Of a stretch of 64,000 nucleotides of DNA, positions 12,101-24,924 are shown piece after piece. The DNA comes from Motacilla alba alba. Its lineage: Eukaryota; Chordata; Aves; Passeriformes; Motacillidae. The notes below the pieces were generated by a model. It ran no database searches, was not told the DNA's origin, and worked only from the letters and a program-made list of their open reading frames with translations. Location of the stretch: the NCBI RefSeq assembly GCF_015832195.1, contig NC_052017.1:47321652-47385651 (forward strand), read 5' to 3'. Within the stretch, counting starts at the first letter, position 1. Each line of letters opens with the position of its first letter. A program made the position numbers and the translations under genes.

Positions 12101-15100
12101 TACCTCACCTTTCTTCCCCAAATAACACCACATAAATTCAGACCATAAATTATTTGTGCATTTATTTTATTTTGAGTATAAAAATGAAATACCCAAGGAT
12201 GGACAGAGAGGAGGAAAAGGAAAAAGCATCAGGATATGAATGCAATAATTCTTATTTATGCAGGAAAGTACAGCTTTGTGGATTTCCCCCATCTGTTCTG
12301 TCACATAGAACCAAATTGGAGTTAAATGTGCTTTTAGAGTAAATCATTATGGCCTAAATTGAACATGATTTACAGGGAAAATAAAGCCATATGTGTTACA
12401 TTAATTTCTCATTTTTGCTCCATCCCACTTCCGCTTGGTTGGATACATGTCATGCTCTGTTCCTAAATGGTGTCACTGATGCTGAAAGTAGAAGGTGACA
12501 CTACGTTTTCCAAAGCTGGCTCAATCTTCCAGCTGCCTTCCTAAGAGCAGTGGGAGTGTCCATGGCTCTCAGAGTTAACAAAGGACATTCTCATTAAAAC
12601 TGCTGCAAACCGTGAGGAAAATACGAGTAAGGTAATCAAAGCACAGCAGAGCAGCACCCAGAGCAGAAGGTGAGAAAAGGTGTGGGACTAAAGGAAATTA
12701 AGACCCTCTTGCCCCTGCATGGGGGATCATTAGATAAGCAGATCAAGAGGGGTGTTTTACTTAACCTGCCGTGACAGGGGTGGACATCACCCATTGCAAA
12801 CTACAGGTCAGACTTGCTGAAGGCAGAGTGGTAAGAGTGGGCAGTGCACCTGGAGGGACATTTTCTGCTGGAATATTTCTTAACTGAATAAAAACAAGCT
12901 TTTCAGGAAAGATTAAAACAGCAGGAAAGTTCCCTAAAGACTCTGCTGCTGCATGTTTACTGGTGAATAAATATCATGTGGAATCCTGTTAGGGCTTCCA
13001 GAGTACTCAGGCAATTTTAAAGCCATGGTATTCTTCAAAATGGGCAGGATAAGTGCTTGAGCTGAATTCCCCCCCTTTTTGCATCCCAACATCCCTACAT
13101 AAAGACATATGCTGAAGATATATTTTTTGCAGTTTCTTGGAAAAAATTCTTTGTATTGAATGTATCTCCTCTGGAAGCTGATATACCTGAGTTTTATATC
13201 TGTTTGAAGATCACAAGCAGAAAAGAAGAAATAGTCATGTTTACTGAGTGCACAAAGACATTGCTTTGCATTTTAATGAGGGATGACAGCAAACAGCTCT
13301 CTCTATTTTCTTCTAGCTGCGGTGAGCTCTTGAATAATATGCTACTTTCACTGATTTTGTCTCCTACGTCCTTGAACTCTTTTCCTCTTATGTGTTGAAA
13401 GGCTGACACAAACCATGTCTCTGACTTGAAGGTTTATACCCACAGCTCTATCAGCCACACTGTGAAGCAGAGATCACTAAACTGTCTTTCACCTAACTTG
13501 CTTCAGGACTGCCAGCACTCTGCCTGCTGCAGGCTACTGGAGAAGTCACTGGCTACTGTATGGACATACCCACAGCATTTCCAGTCCCATTTCAACATAC
13601 CTTTCCAAAATGCTTCTGAATTCCAGGATGAATATTTGCTTTGGTCCTCTGAAATCAGATTTTTCTGTAACAATACACCTGTCTGTCCCATTTAGGTCAG
13701 TGTCACTGGTGGCTGGTCACTGAGGGTTGGAGGGGTGAATTGCAGGCAGAATAGAAATTTTACATGGAATGTGTCTGGAGACAGAGTGATGGATGGATAG
13801 GCAAGTGGGAAAACTCACACAGTGGGGAGCATTTGACATTGTGCCAGGATTTTCTAGGGAGCATCTTCCTGTTTTATGTGGTTGTGCCCTGATGGCTTGG
13901 AGAACTATCTGTCAATTGTCTTTTTGCTCAGGTTGTGGGTTTCTCCTGTGGGTCCCCATCCTTCATTTGGCACTGCCTCATGCTCACCCACTAGGTTTAC
14001 ACATCTCCAGGGACCCAGAGGGAACACTTCTCACCAAGTAACCTGTTTGAAATAGGCAATTTTGCATCTTACAGTATTTTTTGACTTGTGTTGGTTGGCT
14101 ACTTTTAGCTTTTGGCGGCATATTCAGTGATAAATGAAGTTGGTGCTAACCATTTTTTTCTTGGCTCAGTTTCCACTGAGCGAAATATAATTTACTACAG
14201 AAAAACACCGCTGCATGAAGTCCCACAATGCATTGGATTTATTTGTTCCTAAACAATTTCCCAATCCAAAATAGTGCAAATACGCAGAGCTCTACCAGTC
14301 AGTATAGCAGCTACATGAGCTTAACGCAAACATAAGGAGCCAGTGCAGCATTAGAAACTGATGGCAAAGGTGAACTCTTCAGTCTGCTGCCTCCCAGCCT
14401 CTCTTCCATCATTGCTCATGAGCAAATGAGGTGCACAAACTCTCTGATTGGGTTCACACACCTGCTGTTGAGGGTATTAGTGAGGCTGGACTGCAGAGCT
14501 CATCTGTCTGGATGCAGATAATTCACAGCCGCCTCTTAACCCCACAGACTATTGAATGCCTCACCTGGGCTTCCACTGAGCACATTGGGCAGGGGAGCAG
14601 CTTCTTCATAGTGTGATCATGCTTTCACCATGACAGGGAAAGTAACTCCATTATCTTGAGAAAAGCCCTTCCTTTGTCATAGTGTTCAAAGTGCTTCTGT
14701 AACTTGGGATGGAACTGTTTGAAGTGATCCACCCAGCATATTGCAGGAATTTCTGCTGGCCTGAGGTGGATGAAAGGCCATCAGAGCTGCCAGAAGTCTG
14801 CCTTGTTCTCTGGCTCCAGTGCAGACATTCTGCAAGTGGGGAGTTAAGGAGGGTGCTTTTCTTCATCTCACACACAGGTGGGTATGGACCCATGGCTAAA
14901 TATTCACAATCTTCTTTGCCCTCCTCCCCTGTTCAGTTGGAGGCTCTGGTTCCAAAATGCTGTACCACCACATGGATAGATCTTTCTGGACTTTCTGTCC
15001 TTCACTGCCTTGATTTTGCTGCATGATAGGAATCCCTGAAACTGAGCAGGCAGGAGCTGACAGAGGAGGGATGTGGTTGCAGAGGAATGATTCTTCTGAG

Positions 15101-15470
15101 AAGGAGAGGTGAGGGTGAACTCATGGAGAAAGTGCTGCATCACCTGTGGCCTGCCACCTCATATAACAAGAGTATGATTTGCTAGGAGAGGCACAGAGGC
15201 GAGCAAAGAAGCAATAAAATTCTCATTACAAAAACAAATGTTCCCCTTCTCTGTGGCTGTGATAGTGTCCAGAGCAGAAACACAATAAAGATTATCTCCT
15301 CAAATATGGATGCAGCGATGCTTAGGCACTTCTGTGAGAGGAATGCATAAATAGATTCATAGAAAAATAAAAGTCAGGCAGTTCAGTCTTTCTATCAGTA
15401 TTCAGTGGAAAGCACAATAAGGCTGGATACCTAGTCTGTATTCTCAAAAATCTCACCTCTCTGCTGCACA
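6199..15470. other. Single-copy non-coding sequence, two candidate conserved blocks
   Basis: More than 9 kb without a supported gene or clear mobile element. Simple sequence includes a 14-base A run at 9573-9586 and T-rich patches near 6840-6910 and 8505-8530. Two stretches read like conserved non-coding DNA because they mix AT-rich homeodomain-like words with retained CpGs: about 8090-8350 and about 11385-11520. Both are described separately as findings. This judgement rests on appearance only. Confidence 0.45.
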
Positions 15471-15479
15471 CTATTTTCT

Positions 15480-16055
15480 GTGGCAAGCAGGGCAGTGTTA
15501 GAGATCTGGCTACCTCAAATTAGGCACAAACATAGTAATGACCTACTTTCCAAAGACATCAAGTGCTTGCAGCTCCCAATAGATCTCTGTGAACTTGCTC
15601 CTTTTTGGAAACAAAACCTCATGCTTCTTTACAACCGCATGGGAAAATATAGCTGCAGATGCTTAACTAGGCCACAATATTTTCTCCCAGGTAAAGTCCA
15701 CGAAAAGCCAAGTTTCCATCTTCAGTTTTTTGAAATCTCTGTGTCTCAGCTACTGTATGGGAGTACTGTGAGTAACTCATACCCGCTGCTGTTTGGATCA
15801 GCACATGAAATGCAATATGTAGAACACCAGCCGTCAGGGTCAGCGACAGATGAAGGATTGTATGGTACGGATGGGAGGCTTGCTATCCTCTTCTACCACT
15901 TGGAAACACGAGCTTTACCAACAAATCCCGGGTGCTTTTCAACATCTAAATTTCACAGCACATCTGTTGTGTCTCTGCTAATGAAACTTGCTTTTTTGAG
16001 AAATGTGCTCATGTCTGGGTCACTACTGCGGGTACATCTGTCGTGTATAAATTAG
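15480..16055 (+). other. Unusually long open frame, 191 codons, no recognised domain
   Basis: This is the longest stop-free frame in the window, but I do not recognise any protein family in it. It begins with GTG; the first ATG in frame is around codon 48, so a normal translation start is not evident. There is no signal peptide, no clear membrane segment and no domain motif. The second half keeps many CpGs (acccgctg, cagccgtc, cagcgaca, ggtacgga, aacacgag, cccgggtg, tgcgggta, tgtcgtg) in a region otherwise depleted in them. It could be a chance open frame, part of an unannotated exon, or a conserved regulatory element. I consider a protein-coding role unlikely. Confidence 0.25.
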
Positions 16056-19000
16056 CTAATCGGAAAGGCTAAATTAAGAAAGATTTCTAAGGCTATTGAT
16101 ACACATTCTCACAAATAGTGCTCGGTTTTCCTGATTCTGCTTACTCGGAGTTACAGTCAAGTGGTAAGGAGGCAGGGAATAATAAGAAGAGTTCTGGCAC
16201 TTAGAGAGAAACCAGTCTGTGGCATCCCAGATGCAGGAATATAATTCTTGTTATATTACTTTCCTTTTTCTTTATTGTAAGGTTTTCTTCTTCCCAACAG
16301 AAACCCCTAGAGGGAACACTTTATTAAGCCATATCACGAATAACAGTACCTGAAGAGTATTTCAGTATTAGTGCATGGAAATTATTTAGCTAGAGAATGA
16401 AGAGCTCTGGAGGGAAACTGTTCGTAGGTGATACGGTCAAACAAGAAAAGAAAAGGCCATGATTAGATCTGGTGAATAAATAACTTGTCTCTATTTCAGA
16501 CATAAGTCTCTATTGGTTCCTTTCTACTGGTTGTGGTTAAGCATCTGGAAAGGAAACAGAAATCCTTAAGACAGCACATTGTCAAGCCTCAAGAAGTTTG
16601 AAGTAGATACAGTCATGTCTGTGCCCTTCCTACAGTGCATCTTCCAGGGTTACTACCTAGTTACATCAGCAGAGATTTATGCACCATTGATTTTTTCTTA
16701 CAGCTGACAAGGCCAAAGAGAATGGCAATGGGGAAATTAAACATAAAATGTTACCTTGACTGCATCTTTAAAAGAATCACTCAACTAACAGCACCAAATT
16801 AACTCCTGCAAAAATCATAACTCAAAGGCCCTTGGGCATGCATAACATTTTGTATCACAGTATGCCATGGTAACTTTTATGTCTTATTGTATACATGTAC
16901 TTTGACTGAAATATAGTTACTGAGGGAAGCATAACCTTGTATTATCCTGATTTATTTCAGCATGCCAAGCCCCAGCCACAGGATTGCTACTGCATGGGCT
17001 TTTCTATATATAGTGACAAGGAATATGCCCTGCTGCTTTTTATTGGTCAAGCCTTATGCTTATAGTAGAGTCATATTGTGGGGCAGCAAAAGAAGCCAGC
17101 AGATTTAGTTTCAGGAATTCAGATTGCAAGCACTCCATAAAATACTTATACTTTAGATTTGGACATATCATGGTGGTTTTACAAGATTGGTTTTAAATAG
17201 CAGCATTCTCAATATGTTTTGACTGGTAAACAAAGAAAAGATTCTTGCTGTCAAATGTACCAAACCCCTCAGAGTAGATGCTGAAGGACATAAATCATTT
17301 CAATTCTCACTGCTCAGCTGGAGAAAAACTTGTAATAATTACAGTAATAACTGTTATTATCAGACAATGTGGTCTCCTACTGTTTAAGCTTCCTTGCTAA
17401 CTGCAATTGCTTCAGCAAACAAGTTCTGGCCTCCAGGTGAGGTGAAGCTGATGTGTCCTTCAGAGCAGGCAGCACTGTCCACATGTGTATCATTTACCAC
17501 TTGGTAAAGACCATGAAACTCCTCTGGGCCCCATATGATGCCCTTGTATCCCTAAGGCACAATTATTGTTTTGATTCTGGAGGTCTCTAGCAGTTGAAGT
17601 ATCTGTAAGAATATGAGGGCTGTGCTGCCATTTACCAAAGGGGAGAATTTTACAGTATGAAAGTGAAGTTAGCTATTGCTTCTCTGTGAGAAGTTTGCTG
17701 GGGTAGCCTTGGGGCAGTGTAAAAAAGCAGGGAGCCAATTTTAGCACAAATTTTTCTATGCTGCCTTGTAGGAGACGTCCCCAGGGAAATGTATCCTCAG
17801 CACAGCTCATTCCATTTTGAATGGGACTAATCAAAGTGAGACACTGAGGTGAGCAAGCTGGTGGACAGTGTGGCATGTCAAGGGAAGAGGTGCTACAGGT
17901 AGATGATGGTGTTACTGGTGCCTGTAGCCTAGCTAAAAAAGGGCTTGTGCTTGCTGTCAGAGAAGGAAGCAGCTCCTTCTACTTAAACCTTCTCCTCATG
18001 AATCCCAGTGGCCACCCAGATGGAAAGCAGCTTGGCAGAAAAAGCATTTGAGAGTTCCAGTGTACTGCTGAAAAACTGCCCTGGAAGAAGTTAATTTTTT
18101 TTAAAAAAGAAAAAAAATATATATTCTTAAAATATTTTATTTTTTTTACACTCTGTACAGCACCCCATATGAATCCAGTACTGCCTGTTCGATGGGAACC
18201 TCAACTGCCTAACAACAGATGAATAACAAGTGAAGAATATGTTTCTTTCATCTACTTTCCTCTGTGTGCTAGAAAGGCTCTTATGTCTATTGGTTTTTAA
18301 TGGGCAAATTCTTGCTAAAATCTCCTGTGCCCCACAGAATGCCAAAAAATAGATTCCTCTCCCCAAAACAAAATAATCCCTCCCCTGTATTAACCATCCA
18401 AAGCCAAAATACTGTGGAAAAGAGGTGTCTGCTCTTTTAGACATATAAATGTACAAGATGCTGTGACTTCCAGACAAAACCAGAAACTGGAATTTAAAGT
18501 AGCTTCCCCTGCTTTTGTTTTTCTCTCTTATTTCACACATGCATTTGTTTAACTTGTAATGCATTAGCTTCAATTAATTTGAACTTTTTCTTCACTTTGT
18601 GGGCATGAACATAAGCAGCTCTGACACGTGCTTGGTAAGGGTATAGTTTCATTGAAGTGAAATCATCTAATCAAGTCAGTATTAGAGTGGCTTTGGTTTT
18701 ACTTGAAATTGCTGCAAAATTATTTGAATGAAAGCCTTACAGGAAACAATCACCTTTTTGATTGTTTTCTCAAGAAACACCATGAGATTATCTTGCCCCA
18801 TAATGTCACCTTTTCTAGTGTAACACAGAGAGGAAAGCCAGTCATTTGGGCTCATGGACTCCAGGAGCAGCTGGTGCCCTGTGCTTGTACTGTTCCCTGC
18901 AGTGAGTACAAGAGCAGCCTGGCTTTCCACGGCTAACATAAATATGGGTGCTTGGGAAAAGCTTGAAAGGGTGAGCACCTTGCAGGGGACGGTGTTTGTG

Positions 19001-20132
19001 CCGTGCCACCTTGGCACAGCAAGTGGAACAGAGAACGCCACGAGGCAGAATCTTTGGCTGACACAAAATTGCCTTAACGTCAGGAACACCAGCCTTTATT
19101 TTACGCTGTCAAAAATCATCAATCAGAGCAATACAAAACGCCAAACGAACCATGGAAAAACAAGCCCATGTACAGTCTGTGGGAAAGAAGCAAAACTTCT
19201 TTCTCCCAAAATCATTCTTTGCATACAGATTTCTCATTTTTACAGGTAAAATATTTTCCTCTCATAGATATAACAGTCATAGTTATCAGACATATTTTCT
19301 TACTGAAGAATCAATATTTCCTGATATATTTGAACCCCCCCTCCAAATATAAGTAAATGCAAGAAAAAGTGATAAGAATTTGAGCACCCAAATCTTTAAA
19401 AAAACTAAAATTAAATTCTGTTAACAAACTAATACTGCTTATTACAATTTTTCTGTTCTTCCAAAATTTCAGTGTTACTAACTGTAGCGGTTGTATAGCT
19501 TAATTATGAAATAAGAATAATAGCATACTGCTAGTAGCTTCTTTACCCTGGACTTCGCATGCTTGCTTCAATCATGATAAAGCATTTTACTGAATAACAG
19601 CAAACCTATCACCAGGTTGAAACCTTTGTTTCCTTTGCTGTTCTCACCATTCAAATAGTTCTGGTTTTGATTTGCCAAAACATTCCTGGACCAAAGCTTT
19701 GAAACACAATGTAACCTGAAACTTGGAAAAAAATTTTCTTCCGATATCTATGAATCTTTGCTGACAGTTGAGCCAAAAATCTCTCTCCAAAGATCTGAAA
19801 ATGCTGAGAAGTATTACCTCTAATCCTCACATTTCAGACCCATCTCTAGTTGTACTAAAAATAGGAGAGCTAGGTGGCTTGACATAAAGTGTCAGACTAT
19901 GTAAACTACTCTGAAATTGCTTGGAATGATTTATTCTCCTACTCTTCTCTCACTTTTCAAAGCTAGGATTTATGAAATCTTATTTAAAGTCAAACCCATA
20001 CCATTTTTCATCGAGTGGCACTTGCCCTACATTATTTCCAATCACCTTGCGTCCAGTACAGTCCACTAATACTGAGAACATCCTTTGTGTGCTGTTGCTG
20101 TTCTCTTCCAGAATTTGCTTCCCCTCTGCCCT
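16056..20132. other. Single-copy AT-rich non-coding sequence
   Basis: No exon, CR1 tail or LTR end is recognised. An AT-rich low-complexity patch lies at about 18090-18150, where A and T runs mix with a short TATATAT stretch. The 148-codon minus-strand open frame at 18127-18573 contains no known motif and begins in AT-rich sequence; I regard it as fortuitous. Confidence 0.5.
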
Positions 20133-20171
20133 TATTTTCTACAACTATTTTCTACAACTATTTTCTACAAC
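20133..20171. repeat. 13-bp tandem repeat, three perfect copies
   Basis: The unit TATTTTCTACAAC is repeated exactly three times head to tail, followed by a further partial TACAAC. The flanks show no mobile-element signature. It is a small minisatellite, and the perfect identity of the copies suggests recent expansion or active slippage. Confidence 0.92.
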
Positions 20172-20177
20172 TACAAC

Positions 20178-22763
20178 AGAAGATAAAAAGCTCTCAATTT
20201 GCAAGATGATTTACTTTTGCTTGAGCAGGCCAAGAAGCAAGGAGCAGACCTGAGCACTAGTTGCTCCATTTCTCTCTGTCCCAGAGAACTGGCTTCCAGT
20301 TGGAAACATGCTTTTGCAAGGGCATCACGTCTGGGGGGAATAAAAAGGGTTAGGGGGATCTGGAGGGTTAAGTCTCTAACTGCATGAAGTCATGAGTCCA
20401 GTACTCTTATCCTGACTCTTGTGAAGGGCATCCTGCTGGACCTGAGACACTTTGCAAGGCACAGAATGGGACAGGGCATAGGTACTTTTTGGCACTTACT
20501 TAGATGAAACACAAATATCCTAGTATCAGGACAGCAGCCATGTTAGCAGGGCAATATTATGAAGCAAGGCCGCAACCTGAGTGGCTGCAGACAAAAGACA
20601 AACCTATACCCTAACCTCTATAGGCCCTTTGTGAATCGTGTGCTGGCCCTGCATACAATGTATTTTTATCTCAAGTCCTCTCAGCCAACTTTTGTCTCAT
20701 CCCTGCTTATTTCTTTGTGTCAGCTGAGACTGGGGCTGAGCCTTGGGACACAGAGGAACCCTCTGGCCTGAGAGTGTAAAATGGGTACAGGAAGCAGGGA
20801 GGGAAAGGAAAGCAGTTTAATCAACCTGGCAAACCAAACAGTTTTTCCTTTTGACCAGCACAGTTAGGAACTGGGTTGTCTGTCCATTCAGGGAAGGTAG
20901 CTGTGGATCTAACTCTCTCTTTACTTATATTGTCCTAAATCAGGGTTACCAACATTGGGGTGAGTGAGGGGGATGTAACAAGTCCCAAGGGAGGAGAATT
21001 GAAATTTCATATTCTCTTCTCTTTGTTTAAAATGAGTGAAAGCTGTCAGCATAGAATAACTAATAATAATGATGGATAGTTATTAAAAGAATACTATTTA
21101 AAGCAACTTTAGACAAGTCACTATATTATCCCTGTTCTCTGCTTTAGATATCTCATTTTACATGCAAGTCCCTTAAACAGAATGGGGGGCACCAGCTGTA
21201 GACAACTTCAAAGATTTTGAGAAAACAAGGAAATGTATTGGGAAGTTTTTACCACTGTAAGTATCACAAACCACCATACAAAATACAAAGGAGGAAGCAT
21301 GCATGAAAACTGCCCCAGGCTCTACAAAAGTAGAGCATCTTGCAGTGTAGGTCCTGCTCTGGTGAGACTCTGCTCCCTGACAATCTAGGATGCCCTTGCA
21401 TGGCTTGAATTAAACAGGTGGATAAAGAGGGAGATTAAAATCTGATAGTTTGCATCAGAGGTCAGAAAATTCAAATTCAAGAGTGGCCCTTAAATGTTGA
21501 GAATCTTGTTTGTTTTGGATTTTTTTTTTATAATCACTGAAGAAATGCTAAAGATTTAACTGCAGAGAAAAAAATATTTATATCGACGTCTGTGCCTCTG
21601 TAGTATTCCTTCCTCTGAAAAGAAAGATAATGGTTTAGAGCGGAGGAAGAACAAACAACTGAGTACAAGGAAATTTCCATAGTATTTTTTGCAATATTGC
21701 CAACTGGCTTTGAAGATTTAGACCCTATCACTATCCATTTTTTTGGAAATAACTTCTGAGAAGGCCAAAGACAAATTTCATCTCATTACAGTAATTGTAG
21801 CTATAGTCAGTCCAAGCAATTCTCAAATGTTTATCTGTCAGCACCATCCACTTAGTCCCTGACACTGTGGCCGGCTGGAAAACTACTGCAGCTAAACAAC
21901 ATACTATATGCAGATCACTTTGATTTCTTCAAATACCTTGCTGCAATGCAGAGGCAGTTCTCTACAGTTTCTACAGTTTTTTGTGTACTCCTGAGAACAC
22001 TCACCATGGAGTCCCAAGCAAAACCATTCCCAGGGACAAACAGCCTCCTGTGCTGGATTATAGAGGGAAAGGTTTGTTTTTTTCTTTTATCATTTTTTAG
22101 ATTTATTTGCACCTCAGTGGAAACCTGACTTGCTAGGCAGAATAGGGGGCTGTCAGAACAGAGGTGATCGATGCTATAAAAAAAGTAACATAATATAATG
22201 GGCCCAAGCCTACACCTTTAAATTAGTGGTGATTTTGCCTGTGACTTCCAAGAAAAAGTGGGCCAATTTACCCAATATTTATAAGCCCAGGAGAGTGCTG
22301 AGAATGAGGTCCAGCACAGTAAGAGGCACAGTCTGCAATAAACCAAGTGCCGCATCCATGGCAACTCACAACACAGTTAATAATTTTTCAACATAAAAAG
22401 AAAGATATTTATCCGGGCCACCGAAGGAGAAGCAATTTACAAAATTGACTGAAGTGAAGGCATTTCACATCTCCTGTGTTTTTCGTGGCTTTGGTCTTTT
22501 GTTGGAACCTCACTTGCTCACTGGGATGCTCAGGGAGTGAGGATGGCCTTCGGCAAGCTTTTTGCTATCCCTGGGTAGCTGGTGGAGTGAAGTGAGCTAT
22601 AGAGGTCACTCTGCTTCTCTTCTCTACAGACAGACATCCCTCTGCTGGAGCGCAGTCGTGTTGGGCACTCCTCGAATACACAGTGATTCTTTTGTGGACC
22701 AGTGCATGCTGGGTTTTGATTATCCTGCCCACTTCAAAAGACAGAGCAGAACAAATAATTAGG
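20178..22763. other. Single-copy non-coding sequence
   Basis: No supported gene or repeat. Short open frames are present in all frames and none resembles a known protein. A stretch around 22370-22480 retains two CpGs (atccgggccaccgaag) within AT-rich sequence and may deserve a conservation check, but nothing else distinguishes it. Confidence 0.45.
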
Positions 22764-22840
22764 GTCTGCATTTTATAGATATGAAACTGAATCTGGCAGA
22801 TACTAAATGCTTCCCCCATGGCCTTGGGCGGAGTTAGGAA
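22764..22840 (+). mobile_element. Possible MIR SINE core fragment
   Basis: The string CATTTTATAGATATGAAACTGA resembles the MIR/CORE-SINE core (cattttacagatgaggaaactgag). After an AT-rich gap comes CATGGCCTTGGGCGGAGTTAG, which lies where MIR copies usually read 'ccaaggtcacacagctagtaag'. Divergence is high, as expected for an insertion older than the bird radiation, so this is a tentative call. A profile search with MIR models would decide it. Confidence 0.35.
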
Positions 22841-22844
22841 AAAC

Positions 22845-24850
22845 TCTCAACATACTCTAAGTGTCATGCCAGACCTAAACACCATTTTTCTTCAAATAAT
22901 CAATCGTAATAACTGTATTTAATGCAGCATTTCCCATACCAGGGAGATAAAATATTTCTGGCTGATATGTTGGTCATGCTGTTCTGTACTGTGTGCAAAA
23001 CCCTCCACATGTATTATGTACTAGTGCCCCTAGTTTCCCAGTAGCATTCAGCTTTCCCTACTCTGCTGGTGAAAAGCAGCAAAATTGCTCTCCTCCCTGA
23101 AAGTAGTAGGCTGTCTCCATAGAGTTCCTACTGAGCAGTTGTATTGTAGTTTCTTTCCAAGCTGGGCTGGTTTATTTCTCTTCCAAATTGCTACTGTCAG
23201 ATTGTGTCACCAGTGGAACTCAAATGAAAACATCAAGTCCCTACCATATGTTGATGTATTTGTTATTTTATGAAACCTTGCTGCACCTGGATAAGTCAAA
23301 CAAGGTTAAACATCCTTTCATTAAGAAGTTCTGTTAAGGACATTGGCACATCTATTTCTCTGCACTGTTGATTTTTGTGGGCTATGTTGGTAAAACTGAG
23401 ATACAACCACAGCATGGTGTGGTGAAGCAAAAACAATGATCTTGATTCTGCCCCTGATTTTGGACAAATCCCAGTACTAAAGGCTACAATGAGCTATACA
23501 AAGAAAGCCCTTTTTGTTTCCCTCAAGAATCATATATAGAAAGAGAATTGAGAATGTTCAATTTCTGCTGGAGGGATGGTTATGTAGGACCTGGCTGTCT
23601 CCTTGCAAATGAACTATTTTCCACAGAAACACAATAATCTTGTAGTAGCCCTGCATTGATATGTCTCTGTGGGCATTAATTCTGTAGTGTGTGTGGAAAC
23701 AGCCATGAGCAATGCCCAGCAGACATGCATTGGAAAAATACCTTGAGGCTGTGACGCCTTAAGATTTGGACACAAACCTAGATAGAATGGCTTAAGGGAA
23801 GCAGAATTATTAACCAAATCTGATGCTAGGTGAGGTATTTGTAGAATATAAGTTCAGGCAAGAGGTTCAATAGAAGTACATATGGTACAGTGCTGGCCAT
23901 ATTTTCTTCACTACAACCATCACAAAAATCAGGGAGCTGGACCTTCATTTCTTTGCAGTTTGAGGTGTTTTCCACAGACAGAAAAACACCACTGCAGTCA
24001 GACTGCCCAGAGGCAAGGATGGGTGAAGCCATATCTTCTTCTTGCTAAAGTTAATTTATATACATAAGACAGAGAAATACACCCACTAGGGATCCACACC
24101 TGAAGGCCAACACAACTAACAGAGTTTTAGCAAAAAATATGCTCTTTGGAGTGCTTTTCAAATTATTTAGCAGGAAAAGGGTCTTATTCAAGGAGTTTCA
24201 AGTGAAGAGGCACCTAGTTAAAAATCTATAGCATATAAACACTCAAAGCCATTTTTATCAGCAGATAACAGCTTTACCTTATCATCACAATTTCTCTGAA
24301 CATGGGAGTTTGAAAACAGAAAAGTGAATTGACATGAAAACAGTCTTTGGTGACAAGAAAGAGGCAGTAATGTGACACAAAGAACATCCTTAGGACCAAT
24401 TTGCTTCCCTGTATATCATGATTTAGGGGAATGAATAGGCATTAATGTGAATAATTTTTCTGACAAAGCAAAATGTGGAGTTGCCAGTCCAGCCTGAATG
24501 ATGTTCAGAATCATGCAGCTATATTAAGAGAGAAGGCAAATGAATGGTTTATGCATATAAATTCAGTGTAAGGAAATCTAAGGTAATGAGGCTAAGCAGC
24601 ATAAAAAAGGAGACAGGAAAGAAGGGAAGAGGAAATATGCTCTCTCTGGCCATATGCTTAGGGCACTGAGCAGGGAGACAACCAGATGGTGTGGCTCAGA
24701 CTTTAAAATATAGTTATCCAACTTTTAACTGATACATTAATGCACACTGGATATATAAGGTATTTTAGAAGACATTTGGCACTTTTTTTTCCATGAAAAG
24801 GACAGAAATTATTTAATCTTCTTCTTTTTCTGAACCTACATGTTACATTT
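22845..24850. other. Single-copy non-coding sequence
   Basis: I see no gene, tandem array or LTR terminus in this 2-kb stretch. Base composition is AT-rich, and open frames on both strands are short and lack recognisable motifs. Confidence 0.5.
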
Positions 24851-24920
24851 GCTTTCTTAAGGTTGTTAAGGTTTCTTGCTTTCTTAAGGTTGTTAAGGTT
24901 TCTTGCTTTCTTAAGGTTGT
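24851..24920. repeat. 27-bp minisatellite, 2.6 copies
   Basis: The 27-base unit starting GCTTTCTTAAGGTTGTTAAG occurs at 24851-24877 and 24878-24904, with a partial third copy to 24920. The copies are identical. Each unit itself contains two TTAAGGTT words, so the unit may have formed by an earlier internal duplication. On the minus strand it stays open because 27 is a multiple of 3, giving repeated NLNNLKKAR. That open frame is a by-product of the repeat and is not evidence for a protein. Confidence 0.95.
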
Positions 24921-24924
24921 CCAT

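Noticed and set aside
18127..18573. 148-codon minus-strand open frame
   Set aside because: No motif, AT-rich context, and no sign of exon borders or homology; likely chance.
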